Numbered from the stretch's first letter, positions 26,520 through 35,714 are shown. The stretch is 64,000 bases of DNA from Leclercia sp. AS011 (GCF_037152535.1 NZ_JBBCMA010000001.1:1178001-1242000), one strand, 5' to 3'. Numbers and translations: made by a program. Notes: generated by a model not told the origin, from the letters alone.

Positions 26520-26543
26520 GTTACCTATATTACTATTGGTAAC
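26520..26543. promoter_or_regulatory. Candidate operator upstream of the flavin oxidoreductase gene
   Basis: Inverted repeat GTTACC (26520-26525) / GGTAAC (26538-26543) with an AT-rich centre of 12 bases, 25 bp upstream of the oxidoreductase start and just after the TetR stop. A related short repeat (CTAC-TAAAG-GTAG) lies just upstream of the TetR gene near 27183. Binding by the adjacent TetR protein is inferred. Confidence 0.5.
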
Positions 26544-26568
26544 TTATCTGTCAATCCGTCTGCACCAC

Positions 26569-27162
26569 TCATTTTGTGCTGTCAGTACAGGTGTTCAGTA
26601 CGCCAAACATCGCGCCACTGAGCATATCTTCCGCGACATTACGCGCGAGCACGCCGTTACTCGCAGCGGTGCTAAGCGCATCCGCCGCACCAATGATGGC
26701 CGTCAGCGCCGCTTCACCCTGTACCCCTTTCAGGGTGATATAGGGGGAGAGCGCCATGCGCAGGCAGTCTGCACATTCGGCGACGCAGGCTTCCCGGAAC
26801 GTCTGCAGGGCCCGGGAACCTGAGAGTGCCGCGGCGATAGGCCCTGTCTCTGGCCCCGCGCTGATTGCGCAATCAATATAGGCGGCACTGAAGAAGCGGA
26901 TAGTATTTTCCAGCGTTTTGTTATCGACCTTCAGCGTTTCACGGAATTTTTTTAACTGCTGGTCGCTGAAATCCTGATACAGCGCCATCAGCAATCCCTC
27001 ACGATCGCCGAAGTGATCGTAGGGAATAGGCTTGGTGACGTTAGCCCTCTCGGCCAGATAACCCAGCGTCAGTGCCTCGGTGCCTTGCTGACGCACAATC
27101 CCACGTGCAACCTCCAGCAACTGCACCCGGCGATCCTCTTTTCTTAACCGCTTAACAACCAT
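26569..27162 (-). CDS. TetR-family transcriptional regulator
   Basis: A 197-residue TetR-type regulator. The helix-turn-helix is ALTLGYLAERANVTKPIPYDHFGDREGLLMALY (about residues 25-57); the rest is the ligand-binding helical bundle (FFSAAYIDCAISAGPETGPIAAALSG). ATG 27162 (MVVKRLRKEDRR) has GAGGGA six bases upstream; earlier in-frame codons to 27264 lack a ribosome site. It probably controls the flavin oxidoreductase gene downstream. A role for the monooxygenase operon ending 99 bp upstream is possible but unproven. Confidence 0.85.
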   Translation of the reverse strand: MVVKRLRKEDRRVQLLEVARGIVRQQGTEALTLGYLAERANVTKPIPYDHFGDREGLLMALYQDFSDQQLKKFRETLKVDNKTLENTIRFFSAAYIDCAISAGPETGPIAAALSGSRALQTFREACVAECADCLRMALSPYITLKGVQGEAALTAIIGAADALSTAASNGVLARNVAEDMLSGAMFGVLNTCTDSTK

Positions 27163-27260
27163 ATTTCCCTCGCGCACGTTGTCTACTAAAGGTAGTTTAC
27201 ACGGTTTCCTGGCGAGGCTGAATTTTATCGAAGGCCCCCGTATCGGGGCCTTATCTGCAC

Positions 27261-28352
27261 TCACGGCAGCGAGGGTTCCCCGAGGGTTAACATCAAGCGG
27301 TTAGCCCAGGCGAAGAAGGCGGCGGACTGCACCAGGTCCAGCTGAGCCAGGGTATCCAGCCCCTGACGTTCCAGCCCGGCCAGATGTCCCGGCGTGACGG
27401 CCGGTGGCGTGACCGACAGGGCGGCGGCAAAATCGATCTCCGCCTGCCAGCGCGGCGACTGCCCGCTGCTCAGCGACTGACCCGGCGCTACCGCCAGCAG
27501 TCTTTCAACCGCATCATTATCCTTCGACAGTTGACTGGCTTTACGCGCATGAACAGAGGCGCAGTAAATGCAGCCGTTGATCTTGCTGGTCACCGTGGCC
27601 GCCAGCTCGCGCTCTGCCCGGGGCAGCCCGCCCGAGGTATAGAAGATGCCTTTATCGGTCAGCGTTCGCTGCTCCAGCACCGGCAGATTGCGCCCCAGCA
27701 GGCGGAAATAGTCCGAGTCGGTATGGCCGAATCTGGCCAGGATCGCCTGCTCATCAGGGGTGAATTCCGCCAGCGGTTTAGCGGCCAGCCAGGGCTCCCA
27801 GCCCAGCTCCTGCTGGGTAAATTGTACCGGTGCGGCTTTGCCGTTTTGGGTCAGGGGTATGCTGTGCCAGGGGCCTGCCACCACAGCAACATCGCTGGCG
27901 GCCACTGTTTTGTCATTCAGCAGCCGCAGGCCAACGAGCAGGCGGCTCTGGAAGCTGACAAAGGCGATCAGCTGCGCCAGAGTGACAATACCCTCTTTGC
28001 TCCAGCCCGCGAGGGTCAGGGCATTGATCGCGCCGGGCGTGGCTTCCACCGGCGAGAAGGTCAGCAGACGGGCAAAGGTCAGGGCGGGGGTCAGGCGCAC
28101 GGAGGTCGGATCCGCCAGACCAAACCCGGCGTAGTGGGCCGCCAGCGCGTCGGCGTTGTGCCATTTCGCCACTTTAGCCGCCACGGCAAAGCGTTCGTCC
28201 AGCGCAAAGTCGGCATTCTGCTGACTGAATAAGGTTTCGTAGCTCCCCTGGGCGTGACGCGTTGCCGCCTCGCGGGTGAGTCGTGCCTGCTCCAGCGGGG
28301 AACCTGGGGCGATCTCCGCCAGTTCGGCGAGAATATCCTGACTTAAAGCCAT
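27261..28352 (-). CDS. Two-domain CMD/AhpD-like protein (Avi_7170 + Avi_7169 type fusion)
   Basis: A 363-residue fusion of two alkylhydroperoxidase/carboxymuconolactone-decarboxylase-like domains. The N-terminal domain (about 1-160) has no CxxC. The C-terminal domain has the AhpD-type redox motif C261-x2-C264-x3-H268 (GCIYCASVHARKAS). Related single-domain proteins are known as separate genes in Avi_7169/Avi_7170-type clusters next to luciferase-like monooxygenases. It may detoxify peroxide or act on the oxidation product of its partner. AAGGAG precedes ATG 28352, 9 bp after the monooxygenase stop. Confidence 0.8.
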   Translation of the reverse strand: MALSQDILAELAEIAPGSPLEQARLTREAATRHAQGSYETLFSQQNADFALDERFAVAAKVAKWHNADALAAHYAGFGLADPTSVRLTPALTFARLLTFSPVEATPGAINALTLAGWSKEGIVTLAQLIAFVSFQSRLLVGLRLLNDKTVAASDVAVVAGPWHSIPLTQNGKAAPVQFTQQELGWEPWLAAKPLAEFTPDEQAILARFGHTDSDYFRLLGRNLPVLEQRTLTDKGIFYTSGGLPRAERELAATVTSKINGCIYCASVHARKASQLSKDNDAVERLLAVAPGQSLSSGQSPRWQAEIDFAAALSVTPPAVTPGHLAGLERQGLDTLAQLDLVQSAAFFAWANRLMLTLGEPSLP

Positions 28353-28361
28353 AGTGACTCC

Positions 28362-29351
28362 TTATAAAAGATGAGGGGCGATCTGCTCTGCGATTAACTC
28401 AATGGAACGTAAGGTGTCCTGATGCGACGGCTCAACCGAATGCACCTGGAACGAAATATCGGTAGCGCGGGCCAGCACCGAATCCTGCGCCAGCGAGGCC
28501 AGCATCGTCTGCGGCGCACCGATGTGGGCGTCGAACTGACGGATATAATCCGTGACAGTGTCACCAGTAAGGGCATGTCCGGCGGCCTGATGCTGCTGCG
28601 CCTGGCGGGTCAGACCCGGTTCGGCGACCTTCAGGGCATACGCATCGCTGTCGGCGACAAACGCAGTGCGGGAGGCCAGAATGCGCGGGGCCACGCCAGT
28701 CGGCAGGGCGTCAAGATAGGCATCAATAATTGGGTTCTGGATCGCATCCAGCGGCAGCGTAAGATTGTCCGCCGGACGCGGCTGGGTTCGGGAGAGCATC
28801 AGCCCGTGGCCCTGCCGGGCGGCACGCACGGCGCCTTCCACCGAAAAGGTGGCGATCCACACCCGCTCCGTCAGCCCGGGAGCGGGTGGATAAAGATGGT
28901 TGTCCGGATGCGTGAGCGAATCCCCGCGCCAGGCGCTGTTAATCAGATGCAGGTGATCGGCGAAGGTCGCCGCTCGCTCGTTGATGGTCAGCCCGAACGG
29001 CAAAAACGAGGTCGGCGTCCCGCCGGAGCCAAACCCGACCTCCAGCCGCCCGTCGGATAAGAGATCCAGTACCGCCGTGTCCTCCGCCACCCGAAGCGGG
29101 TTCTCCAGCGGCAGGGTGATAATGGCGGTGCCGAGTCGAATGCGGGTGGTAAAGGCCGCGACGTGGGCGAGGAACACCAGCGGCGACGGCAGGCCGCCCT
29201 CATGCTCGTGGAAGTGATGCTGGGCAATCCAGGCGGTGTCAAAACCGTAGCGTTCGGCATGACGGATCTGCTCTGTCGCCAGGCGATAGCGTTCTTTGGC
29301 TGGCGCATCGTCCAGCAGGCGGGTGAAGAAACCCAGGCGTTTACGCGTCAT
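28362..29351 (-). CDS. Luciferase-like FMN-dependent monooxygenase, KPN_01858 type
   Basis: A 329-residue bacterial-luciferase-fold (LLM class) protein: RLGFFTRLLDD, HAERYGFDTAWIAQHHFHEHEGGLPSPLVFLAHVAAFTTRIRLGTAIITLPLENPLRVAEDTAVLDLLSDGRLEVGFGSG are class hallmarks for FMNH2 binding. Such enzymes oxidise small organics with O2 and reduced flavin supplied by a separate reductase. The start overlaps the ABC ATPase stop by 4 bp, so it is coupled to an oligopeptide-type importer; the substrate is probably what the importer brings in. The family name follows a Klebsiella pneumoniae locus; no substrate is known to me. Confidence 0.85.
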   Translation of the reverse strand: MTRKRLGFFTRLLDDAPAKERYRLATEQIRHAERYGFDTAWIAQHHFHEHEGGLPSPLVFLAHVAAFTTRIRLGTAIITLPLENPLRVAEDTAVLDLLSDGRLEVGFGSGGTPTSFLPFGLTINERAATFADHLHLINSAWRGDSLTHPDNHLYPPAPGLTERVWIATFSVEGAVRAARQGHGLMLSRTQPRPADNLTLPLDAIQNPIIDAYLDALPTGVAPRILASRTAFVADSDAYALKVAEPGLTRQAQQHQAAGHALTGDTVTDYIRQFDAHIGAPQTMLASLAQDSVLARATDISFQVHSVEPSHQDTLRSIELIAEQIAPHLL

Positions 29352-30949
29352 GCGTACTCCTTCTGTGAGAAATGGGGAATGGCGTCGATCAGCTCGCGGG
29401 TATAGGCGTTCTGCGGGGCGGCGAACAGCGACTCCACCGCGCCATGCTCCACGACCTGACCGCTGCGCAGCACGGTGACGCTGTGGGCAATGCGGCGCAC
29501 CGTCGCCAGGTCATGGGTAATAAACAGATAGGTCAGGCCCAGCTGCTGTTGCAGCTGCTGGAGCAGGGCGAGGATCTGCGCCTGCACGGTGACGTCCAGC
29601 GCCGAGGTGGCCTCATCCAGCACCAGAATGGTCGGCTCGAGAATTAAGGCGCGCGCAATGGCAACCCGCTGGCGCTGCCCGCCCGAAAGTTCCCGCGCGG
29701 TACGGCTTAACAGCTCCGGCGGCAGGGCCACGCGTCGGGTGACGCTCTCCACCCTGGCGGCGCGTTCGGCTTTGCCGACCGGGGCGAAATTTTTCAGCGG
29801 CTCTTCGATGATCTCAAACAGCGTCTGGCGCGGGTCCAGCGAGGCAAAGGGGTTCTGGTAGACGAACTGGATCTTCTGCCGCAGCTGGCGACGCGCCTCG
29901 TGGCTGAGGGTGGTGGCATCAATATCATCAATAATCACCCGACCTGCGTCGGCCTGCTCAAAGCCGAGCAGGATCCGGGCGAGGGTGGTTTTCCCGGAAC
30001 CCGACTCGCCGACCAGCGCGTGGGTACTGCCGCGCTGCACGGCAAAGCTCACGCCATCCAGGGCCTGCAGCTGATGACCTTTACCCAGCGCAAAGCGTTT
30101 GCTGATCCCCTCGGCGCGAATAGCCGGGGAGTAAAGCGGACGACCCGCCACCGGGGCGATGGTTAACCGCGGTCCGTTCAGATCGCTGAGCAACTGGCGG
30201 GTATAGGCGTGCTGCGGGGCACGCACCACGTCGGCGGTGGCACCCTGCTCCTGTACCTCGCCGTGGCGGAACACCAGCAGCCGGTCGGCCCGCTGGGCCG
30301 CCAGCGCCAGGTCGTGGGTGACGAACAGCACCGCGGTGCCGGATTCCCGGCGAAGGAGGTCCAGCAGATCGAGAATGCGTTTCTGCACCGTCACGTCCAG
30401 CGCGCTGGTGGGTTCATCGGCGATGATCACGTCCGGGCGCAGGGCGATGGCGATAGCGATCAGCACCCGCTGCTTCATGCCGCCGGAGAGCTGATGCGGA
30501 AATTGTTTCATCCGCTGCTCGGGGTGGCTGAGGCCCACCTTCGTCAGCAGGGCCAGCACCTGGCTGTCGCACTCGGCCTGAGTGATTTTTTGATGCAGAC
30601 GCAGGATCTCGCCCACCTGGGCACCGACGGTTTTCACCGGATTGAGGGAGTTACCCGGATCCTGCGGCACCAGGCTGATGCGCGCCCCGCGCAGGCTGTC
30701 GAGCCGTTTCGCCGACCACTGGCTGAGATCTTCACCGTTCAGGCGGATGCTGCCGGCGTCGCGGCGGGCGTTGTCTGCCAGCAGGCCGATGATCGCCTGA
30801 GCGGTGGTGGTTTTCCCGGAACCAGACTCGCCGACAAAGGCCAGCATCTCGCCGCGCCCGAGGCTAAAGCTGACGTTATGCACCACTTCGCGCCACTCGC
30901 GTCCGGTGCGGTAGCTGAGGGTCAGGTTTTCCACAGAGAGTACGGTCAT
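29348..30949 (-). CDS. Fused two-domain ABC importer ATPase (DppD-DppF/GsiA-like)
   Basis: A 533-residue protein with two complete nucleotide-binding domains, as in GsiA. The first has GESGSGKTTTAQ, LSGGMKQRV and VIIADEPTSALDVTVQ; the second has GESGSGKTTLAR, LSGGQRQRVAIARAL and ILVLDEATSALDVTVQ. It energises a peptide/nickel-type (family 5) importer with the two permeases encoded upstream. ATG 30949 (MTVLSVENLTLSY) follows GGAGG and is preferred over an in-frame start at 31036. It overlaps both neighbours by 4 bp. Confidence 0.92.
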   Translation of the reverse strand: MTVLSVENLTLSYRTGREWREVVHNVSFSLGRGEMLAFVGESGSGKTTTAQAIIGLLADNARRDAGSIRLNGEDLSQWSAKRLDSLRGARISLVPQDPGNSLNPVKTVGAQVGEILRLHQKITQAECDSQVLALLTKVGLSHPEQRMKQFPHQLSGGMKQRVLIAIAIALRPDVIIADEPTSALDVTVQKRILDLLDLLRRESGTAVLFVTHDLALAAQRADRLLVFRHGEVQEQGATADVVRAPQHAYTRQLLSDLNGPRLTIAPVAGRPLYSPAIRAEGISKRFALGKGHQLQALDGVSFAVQRGSTHALVGESGSGKTTLARILLGFEQADAGRVIIDDIDATTLSHEARRQLRQKIQFVYQNPFASLDPRQTLFEIIEEPLKNFAPVGKAERAARVESVTRRVALPPELLSRTARELSGGQRQRVAIARALILEPTILVLDEATSALDVTVQAQILALLQQLQQQLGLTYLFITHDLATVRRIAHSVTVLRSGQVVEHGAVESLFAAPQNAYTRELIDAIPHFSQKEYA

Positions 30950-31797
30950 GAGCGGCCTCCGCTTAACTGTTGGCTGATCCGGTTGGTGGCCAGCACCACG
31001 GCGATCACCACCAGGCCGGGGAAGGTGGTTAACCACCAGGCGGTAGAGAGATAGTTACGCCCCTCGGCAATCAGCAGGCCCCATTCCGGGATCGGCGGCG
31101 GGGTGCCGTAGCCGAGGAAGCTGAGGGTCGACAGCGCCAGGATCGCCTGACCAAACTGCAAGGTGGCAAAGGCCAGCACCGCGGTCAGGGAGTTGGGCAG
31201 AATGTGTCGCCACAGCACCGTCCAGAAGGTGCCGCCGCTGCCAAACGCCGCTTCGACATAATCGGTGTGGCGGATACGCACCACTTCACCCCGCGCCAGG
31301 CGGGCAAAGCTGGCAATCGACGCTACCCCTACGGCAATGGCGGCGTTCACCGTGCCAAAACCGAGGAGAATGATCACCGTCAGGGACAGCAGCAGCGAGG
31401 GGATAGCGAGCAGCACGTCCACCAGACGCATCAGCACCGACTCCACCCGACCGGCAAAGGCCCCGGCAATGACGCCGATGGCGGTGCCAATAAACAGACC
31501 CATCGCCACCGCCACCAGCGCAGCGCTGAGGGAGTGCGATGCGCCATAGACGATGCGGGTATAAACATCGCGCCCCAGTTGATCAGTACCGAGCCAGTAG
31601 TCCGCCTGGGGAGCCAGTCGCTGCGCACCTGCAATGCCTTCTATCGGGCTGAAGTGGGTAAACAGCCCGGGCGCGAGGGCCGCCAGCGCGGCAGCGGTAA
31701 TAATGGCCCAGGCCAGCCATAATCCGGGCTGCCAGCGTAATCCGCCCCAGGCGGGTATGCGCTTGCGCGCCGCAGCAGCATAATCAACAAGGCTCAT
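30946..31797 (-). CDS. ABC importer permease, DppC-like
   Basis: A 283-residue inner-membrane permease of the DppC/OppC type, with an extended N-terminus before the first helix, the periplasmic YWLGTDQLGRDVYTRIVYGASHSL motif characteristic of the family and the EAA loop (LARGEVVRIRHTDYVEAAFGSGGTFWTVLWRHILPNSL). It pairs with the DppB-like protein. 4-bp overlaps with both neighbours show translational coupling. Confidence 0.9.
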   Translation of the reverse strand: MSLVDYAAAARKRIPAWGGLRWQPGLWLAWAIITAAALAALAPGLFTHFSPIEGIAGAQRLAPQADYWLGTDQLGRDVYTRIVYGASHSLSAALVAVAMGLFIGTAIGVIAGAFAGRVESVLMRLVDVLLAIPSLLLSLTVIILLGFGTVNAAIAVGVASIASFARLARGEVVRIRHTDYVEAAFGSGGTFWTVLWRHILPNSLTAVLAFATLQFGQAILALSTLSFLGYGTPPPIPEWGLLIAEGRNYLSTAWWLTTFPGLVVIAVVLATNRISQQLSGGRS

Positions 31798-32738
31798 GCA
31801 GCACCTCCGGTCACGGTTTGCAGGCGGGGGTCGAACAGCGGCATCAGCAGATCCACCGCCAGGTTAATCAACACAAAGCCGAGGGCGGAGATCATCACCA
31901 CCGCCTGTAACACGGCGATATCCTGATTATTCACCGCCTGCTGAGTCAGCAGCCCCAGACCGCTGCGGCCAAACACGGTTTCGGTGATCAGCGCTCCGGC
32001 AATCAGCTCCCCCAGCAGTAGCCCGGCGATGTTCAGCACCGGCAGCAGGGCGTTGCCGGTAACGTGCCGCCAGAGGACGGCGGTCTCGCTCAGCCCTTTG
32101 GCCCGTGCCACCGCCACAAACGGCTGGGCGGACACCTGATCCAGACTGCGCATCAGGATCTGCGCCAGCGGGGCGGAAATCGGAATGGCGACGGTGATAA
32201 TCGGCAGGATCAGCCCTTGCAGCGGAGTCGGGTTAATCACCGGGATCAGCCGCAGCTGGAAGGAAAACAGCTGAATCAGGGCAATCCCCAGCCAGAACGT
32301 TGGCAGGGAGATAAACAACACCGGCAGGGACTGGATGGCGTTGCTCAGCCAGCGCAGCCCCGGCAGACGCGAGGCCAGCGCCAGGGAGAAAGCCAGCACC
32401 ACCGCCAGCACAAAGGCGGGCAGCGCCAGGCTTAAGGTATCCGGCAGGTTGGTGGCAATCAGCTCGCTCACCGCCACACCGGCCTGCACCGAGAAGCCAA
32501 AATCGCCGCGCAGCATCGCCCCGAGGGTGTGCAGATACTGCTGCCACAGCGGGCTGTCGGCTCCGTAGGCGATGCGCATCTCTTCGATTTGCGCCGGGCT
32601 CAGACCCAGGTCCGGGTTCTGGAACTTGATCAGCACCGCGTCCCCCGGCAGCACCTGGAGCAGGACAAATGACAGGGTAAACGCCGCCCAGAGCACCAGC
32701 AGCCCCAGCCCGGCCCGTCGCAGCAGATAGTGGCTCAT
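31794..32738 (-). CDS. ABC importer permease, DppB-like
   Basis: A 314-residue permease of the DppB/OppB type: HYLLRRAGLGLLVLWAAFTLSFVLLQVLPGDAV at the N-terminus and the EAA loop region (PLAQILMRSLDQVSAQPFVAVARAKGLSETAVLWRHVTGNALLPVL). ATG 32738 is chosen because AGGAG lies six bases away; ATG 32741 is too close and farther upstream codons would run into the binding-protein gene. It is 10 bp downstream of the binding-protein stop. Confidence 0.9.
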   Translation of the reverse strand: MSHYLLRRAGLGLLVLWAAFTLSFVLLQVLPGDAVLIKFQNPDLGLSPAQIEEMRIAYGADSPLWQQYLHTLGAMLRGDFGFSVQAGVAVSELIATNLPDTLSLALPAFVLAVVLAFSLALASRLPGLRWLSNAIQSLPVLFISLPTFWLGIALIQLFSFQLRLIPVINPTPLQGLILPIITVAIPISAPLAQILMRSLDQVSAQPFVAVARAKGLSETAVLWRHVTGNALLPVLNIAGLLLGELIAGALITETVFGRSGLGLLTQQAVNNQDIAVLQAVVMISALGFVLINLAVDLLMPLFDPRLQTVTGGAA

Positions 32739-32748
32739 CATCGGCTCC

Positions 32749-34368
32749 TTAGTGTTTCTCGATCCACGCGCCGTAGAACGACGGGCGACCGACCGCTTCA
32801 AAACTCACCCCTTTCAGCCAGGGCGCACCGGCAAACACCTGCGGCTCTTCGAAGATCGGGATCACGTAGGCGTTATCCAGCAGGTAGCGCTGGGCATCGC
32901 CGGTGAGCTGCAGGCGCTTCTGCGGATCCACTTCGGCGGAGATGTTCACCAGCAGGTCGTTGAGCTTGTCGTCGCGGAAGCTGTTGACCTTGTCGCTGGA
33001 GCCGCCTTTTTGCAGCAGGGCGTCGCGGTTGTTCGGATAGAACATGCTCTTCACCACGTCCGGGTCGGCGCGGCCCACTTCCGAGACGGTAAGCGGAGTT
33101 TTCAGCGGATCGAGGTTGTCGAGAACGTGGCTGCCCGCGTCACCGGCTTTCACGCTGAGGGCAACCCCCACCTGACGCCACTGCTGGGCCACCAGCTGCA
33201 ACACCTCTTTATTCTGCGGCTGGGGCAGGGATTCGTAGATGGTCAGGGCCAGACGCTGGCCGTCTTTGGCGCGGATGCCGTCGCTGCCCGTCTTCCAGCC
33301 CGCCTCATCCAGCAGGCTGCTGGCTTTGGCCGGATCGAAGGTCAGCTTGTCGCTGAGATCGACATAGCCCGCCGCGGAGTCGGCAATCACCGATTTGGCC
33401 TGCGGATAGTTGGGTGAGAACAGGGTCTCCACCACCTGTTTGGCATTGGTGGCGTGGAGCAGCGCCTGGCGCACCCGCACGTCGGCTACCAGCGGGTTAT
33501 CCGGACGGAAGCTGATGCTGTCGTTCACCCCGCGGGTGGGGGCGGCGTAGATGTGATATCCCTGTTCGGTGGCCTGTTTTTCGTCATAGGCCTGCACCTG
33601 GCGGATAAAGTCGGCCTGTCCGGCCAGCAGCGCGCCAACGCGCACGCTGTCTTCCGGTGTCACCAGATAGGTAATACCGTCGAGGTTCGCCGGGCCCTGT
33701 TGGGCGAGGTTTTTCGGCCCCCAGGCGTAGTCTTTACGTGCCTGAAGGTTCACTTCCCGGCCCAGTTTTTCGTCTTTCACCACGAACGGGCCGGAGCCGA
33801 TAATATGGCGGGCATCCCCCAGCTCTTCAAAGTTACGTTGTAACGTGCTCAGGGAGACCAGGCCCGAGCCGATGGTGGCGGTGCCCTGCAAAAAGCCCGG
33901 GGACGGCTTTTTGAAGTAAAACTTCACGGTCTGCGGGTCGACCACTTCGCTGCGGTCGTAGTTGTTAATCACTTCCGACACCGGCAGGCGCTGGGCCTTG
34001 TTGCCTTTGCCGTAGGTATCAAAGTTCTTCGCCACCGCGTTGGCGTCCAGCGGCGTGCCGTCAGAGAAGGTCACGCCCGGGCGGATCTTAAAGGTGTATT
34101 CGGTTTTATCCGCGTTGGTGGACCAGCTCTCGGCGATCCACGGCTCCACCTCCAGCGTCTTCGGGTTCTGCCAGGTGAGCTTGTCGGTGATCTGATTGAG
34201 GATCCCGCCGTTGGGGTAAAACCCACCCGCCGGGGGATAGAGGTTGGTGTGCGCCTGTTGCTCCAGATAGACCAGCGTGCCGCCTTTGACCGGCGTATCG
34301 GCTGCATAAGCCGCCGTGGTCGCAACAATGAGTGCGGTCAGCAGCGGCAGGCGAAATGGGGTTTGCAT
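32749..34368 (-). CDS. Periplasmic substrate-binding protein, family 5, KPN_01854 type
   Basis: A 539-residue SBP_bac_5 protein with a signal peptide (residues 1-22, cleavage after AYA). PWIAESWSTNADKTEYTFKIRPGVTFSDGTPLDANAVAKNFD is the family signature. It resembles the KPN_01854-type subfamily that co-occurs with the KPN_01858-type monooxygenase, so a single non-peptide ligand is more likely than general oligopeptides. It is the first gene of the operon SBP-permease-permease-ATPase-monooxygenase-CMD protein (34368 to 27261). AAGGAA precedes the start. Confidence 0.87.
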   Translation of the reverse strand: MQTPFRLPLLTALIVATTAAYAADTPVKGGTLVYLEQQAHTNLYPPAGGFYPNGGILNQITDKLTWQNPKTLEVEPWIAESWSTNADKTEYTFKIRPGVTFSDGTPLDANAVAKNFDTYGKGNKAQRLPVSEVINNYDRSEVVDPQTVKFYFKKPSPGFLQGTATIGSGLVSLSTLQRNFEELGDARHIIGSGPFVVKDEKLGREVNLQARKDYAWGPKNLAQQGPANLDGITYLVTPEDSVRVGALLAGQADFIRQVQAYDEKQATEQGYHIYAAPTRGVNDSISFRPDNPLVADVRVRQALLHATNAKQVVETLFSPNYPQAKSVIADSAAGYVDLSDKLTFDPAKASSLLDEAGWKTGSDGIRAKDGQRLALTIYESLPQPQNKEVLQLVAQQWRQVGVALSVKAGDAGSHVLDNLDPLKTPLTVSEVGRADPDVVKSMFYPNNRDALLQKGGSSDKVNSFRDDKLNDLLVNISAEVDPQKRLQLTGDAQRYLLDNAYVIPIFEEPQVFAGAPWLKGVSFEAVGRPSFYGAWIEKH

Positions 34369-34473
34369 GGTGAATTCCTTTGTTATCTTCTTGTTAGCGT
34401 CGAATGCATCTTCGGGCGGGGCCGAAAAGAAGGGAACAAAGGAATTGAGCTAAGGATTTGCAGAAAGTGGCAA

Positions 34474-34502
34474 TAAAAAAACCGCGCCGGTGGGGGCGCG
34501 GT
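34474..34502 (-). terminator. Rho-independent terminator of the NDH-2-like gene
   Basis: Stem ACCGCGCC (34481-34488) / GGCGCGGT (34495-34502); read on the minus strand it is followed by seven T. It lies just after the stop at 34512 and separates this gene from the binding-protein operon. Confidence 0.88.
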
Positions 34503-34511
34503 GAGTCGTCT

Positions 34512-35714
34512 CTAGACGAATTTCGCCAGCGGATCGGCGGCGGCAAAGGCCACCGCGCGGTCGGCTGCGGGCGGGTAGATCAGCTCGTTAGTGATGGCGA
34601 TTTTGATTTTCTTCGCCTCATCCCGGACGCATTTCACCTTCTGGTCCCAGCCTTCGCTGTAGACCGCCCCCCAGCCGCCCAGATCGAGACAGGTGACGTA
34701 GTTCACCTGACGATAGGGATAGGGTTCAACCTCCAGCAGGCTGGCCGCGGCGTTATGCCCGGCAAATTTGCCCAGCTGGATGGCGTGCTGGCAGGTCATC
34801 AACGCCGTGTTACCGAGATTGTCGGTGCGGGCGTGGGCCATATCGCCGGTGGCGTAGACCTCCGGATGGGCTGGCACCTGCAGGCTCTCGTTGACCACTA
34901 AACGCCCCTGTTTGTCGCGCTCGCCCGCAATCTGCTGGCTGAGAGGATGGGCTTCCACGCCTGCCGTCCAGACGACGGTGGCGGCCGCGATGCGCTCGCC
35001 GTTTTTCAGGGTGACGCCGTTGGCATTAATGGCTTCGATCTCACTGTTGAGCCGCCACTCCACGCCCAGTTCATGACTCGCTTCTTCAATGGTTTGGCGC
35101 AGCGCTTCGCTGTAGCGACCGCCAATCACAGCGCCGCGTTCAACTACGATGACTTTAGTCTGCGTATCAGCGCCAAATCGGGCGCGCAGACGGGCAGGGA
35201 GTTCGGTAGCCAGCTCAATGCCGGTGAAACCGCCTCCGCACACTACCACAGTGTTACGTTCCGGCGTGGCAGGGCGTAAAGCCAGTGAATCGAGGTGGTT
35301 TTCGAAAAGCTGGGCGGATTCCAGCTGGTCAATATCAAAGGCAAATTCATCCAGTCCGGCGATGGCCGGGCGGCGGGTCTGGCTGCCGGTCGCCACAATC
35401 AGGCGGTCGTAGGTGGCCAGCGTGACCTTGCCCTTGCTATCGCGGTACCAGACACTTTTCTGTTTAGCATCAATGCGTTCAGCGGAACCGGCAATAAAGT
35501 TGATATTCAGTTCAGCAAAGAGAGCGCTTAACGGGGCCGCAAAACCTGCGACCTGCTCTTCATAAAAGCGCGGGCGGATCCGCAGCTCTGGCCGGGGGGC
35601 CAGCACGCTAATCTCCAGGTCTTTGCTTGCCGTTAAGTCGGCCAGACGCGCGGCGCTCACCGCAGCCCACATACCTGCAAAACCGCTGCCCAAAATTAAA
35701 ATTTGCTTCTTCAT
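34512..35714 (-). CDS. NAD(P)/FAD-dependent oxidoreductase, type II NADH dehydrogenase-like
   Basis: A 400-residue two-dinucleotide-binding-domain flavoprotein. FAD site ILGSGFAGMWAAVSAARLA at the N-terminus, NAD site VVVCGGGFTGIELATELPARL near residue 165, and the second FAD motif VYATGDMAH near residue 295 are visible. It resembles Ndh and would oxidise NADH and pass electrons to quinone or another acceptor as a peripheral membrane protein. It is shorter than Ndh (434) and lacks the C-terminal membrane-anchoring extension seen there, so the acceptor is uncertain. It is divergent from an Rrf2 regulator with a near-perfect 22-bp palindrome between them. Confidence 0.83.
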   Translation of the reverse strand: MKKQILILGSGFAGMWAAVSAARLADLTASKDLEISVLAPRPELRIRPRFYEEQVAGFAAPLSALFAELNINFIAGSAERIDAKQKSVWYRDSKGKVTLATYDRLIVATGSQTRRPAIAGLDEFAFDIDQLESAQLFENHLDSLALRPATPERNTVVVCGGGFTGIELATELPARLRARFGADTQTKVIVVERGAVIGGRYSEALRQTIEEASHELGVEWRLNSEIEAINANGVTLKNGERIAAATVVWTAGVEAHPLSQQIAGERDKQGRLVVNESLQVPAHPEVYATGDMAHARTDNLGNTALMTCQHAIQLGKFAGHNAAASLLEVEPYPYRQVNYVTCLDLGGWGAVYSEGWDQKVKCVRDEAKKIKIAITNELIYPPAADRAVAFAAADPLAKFV

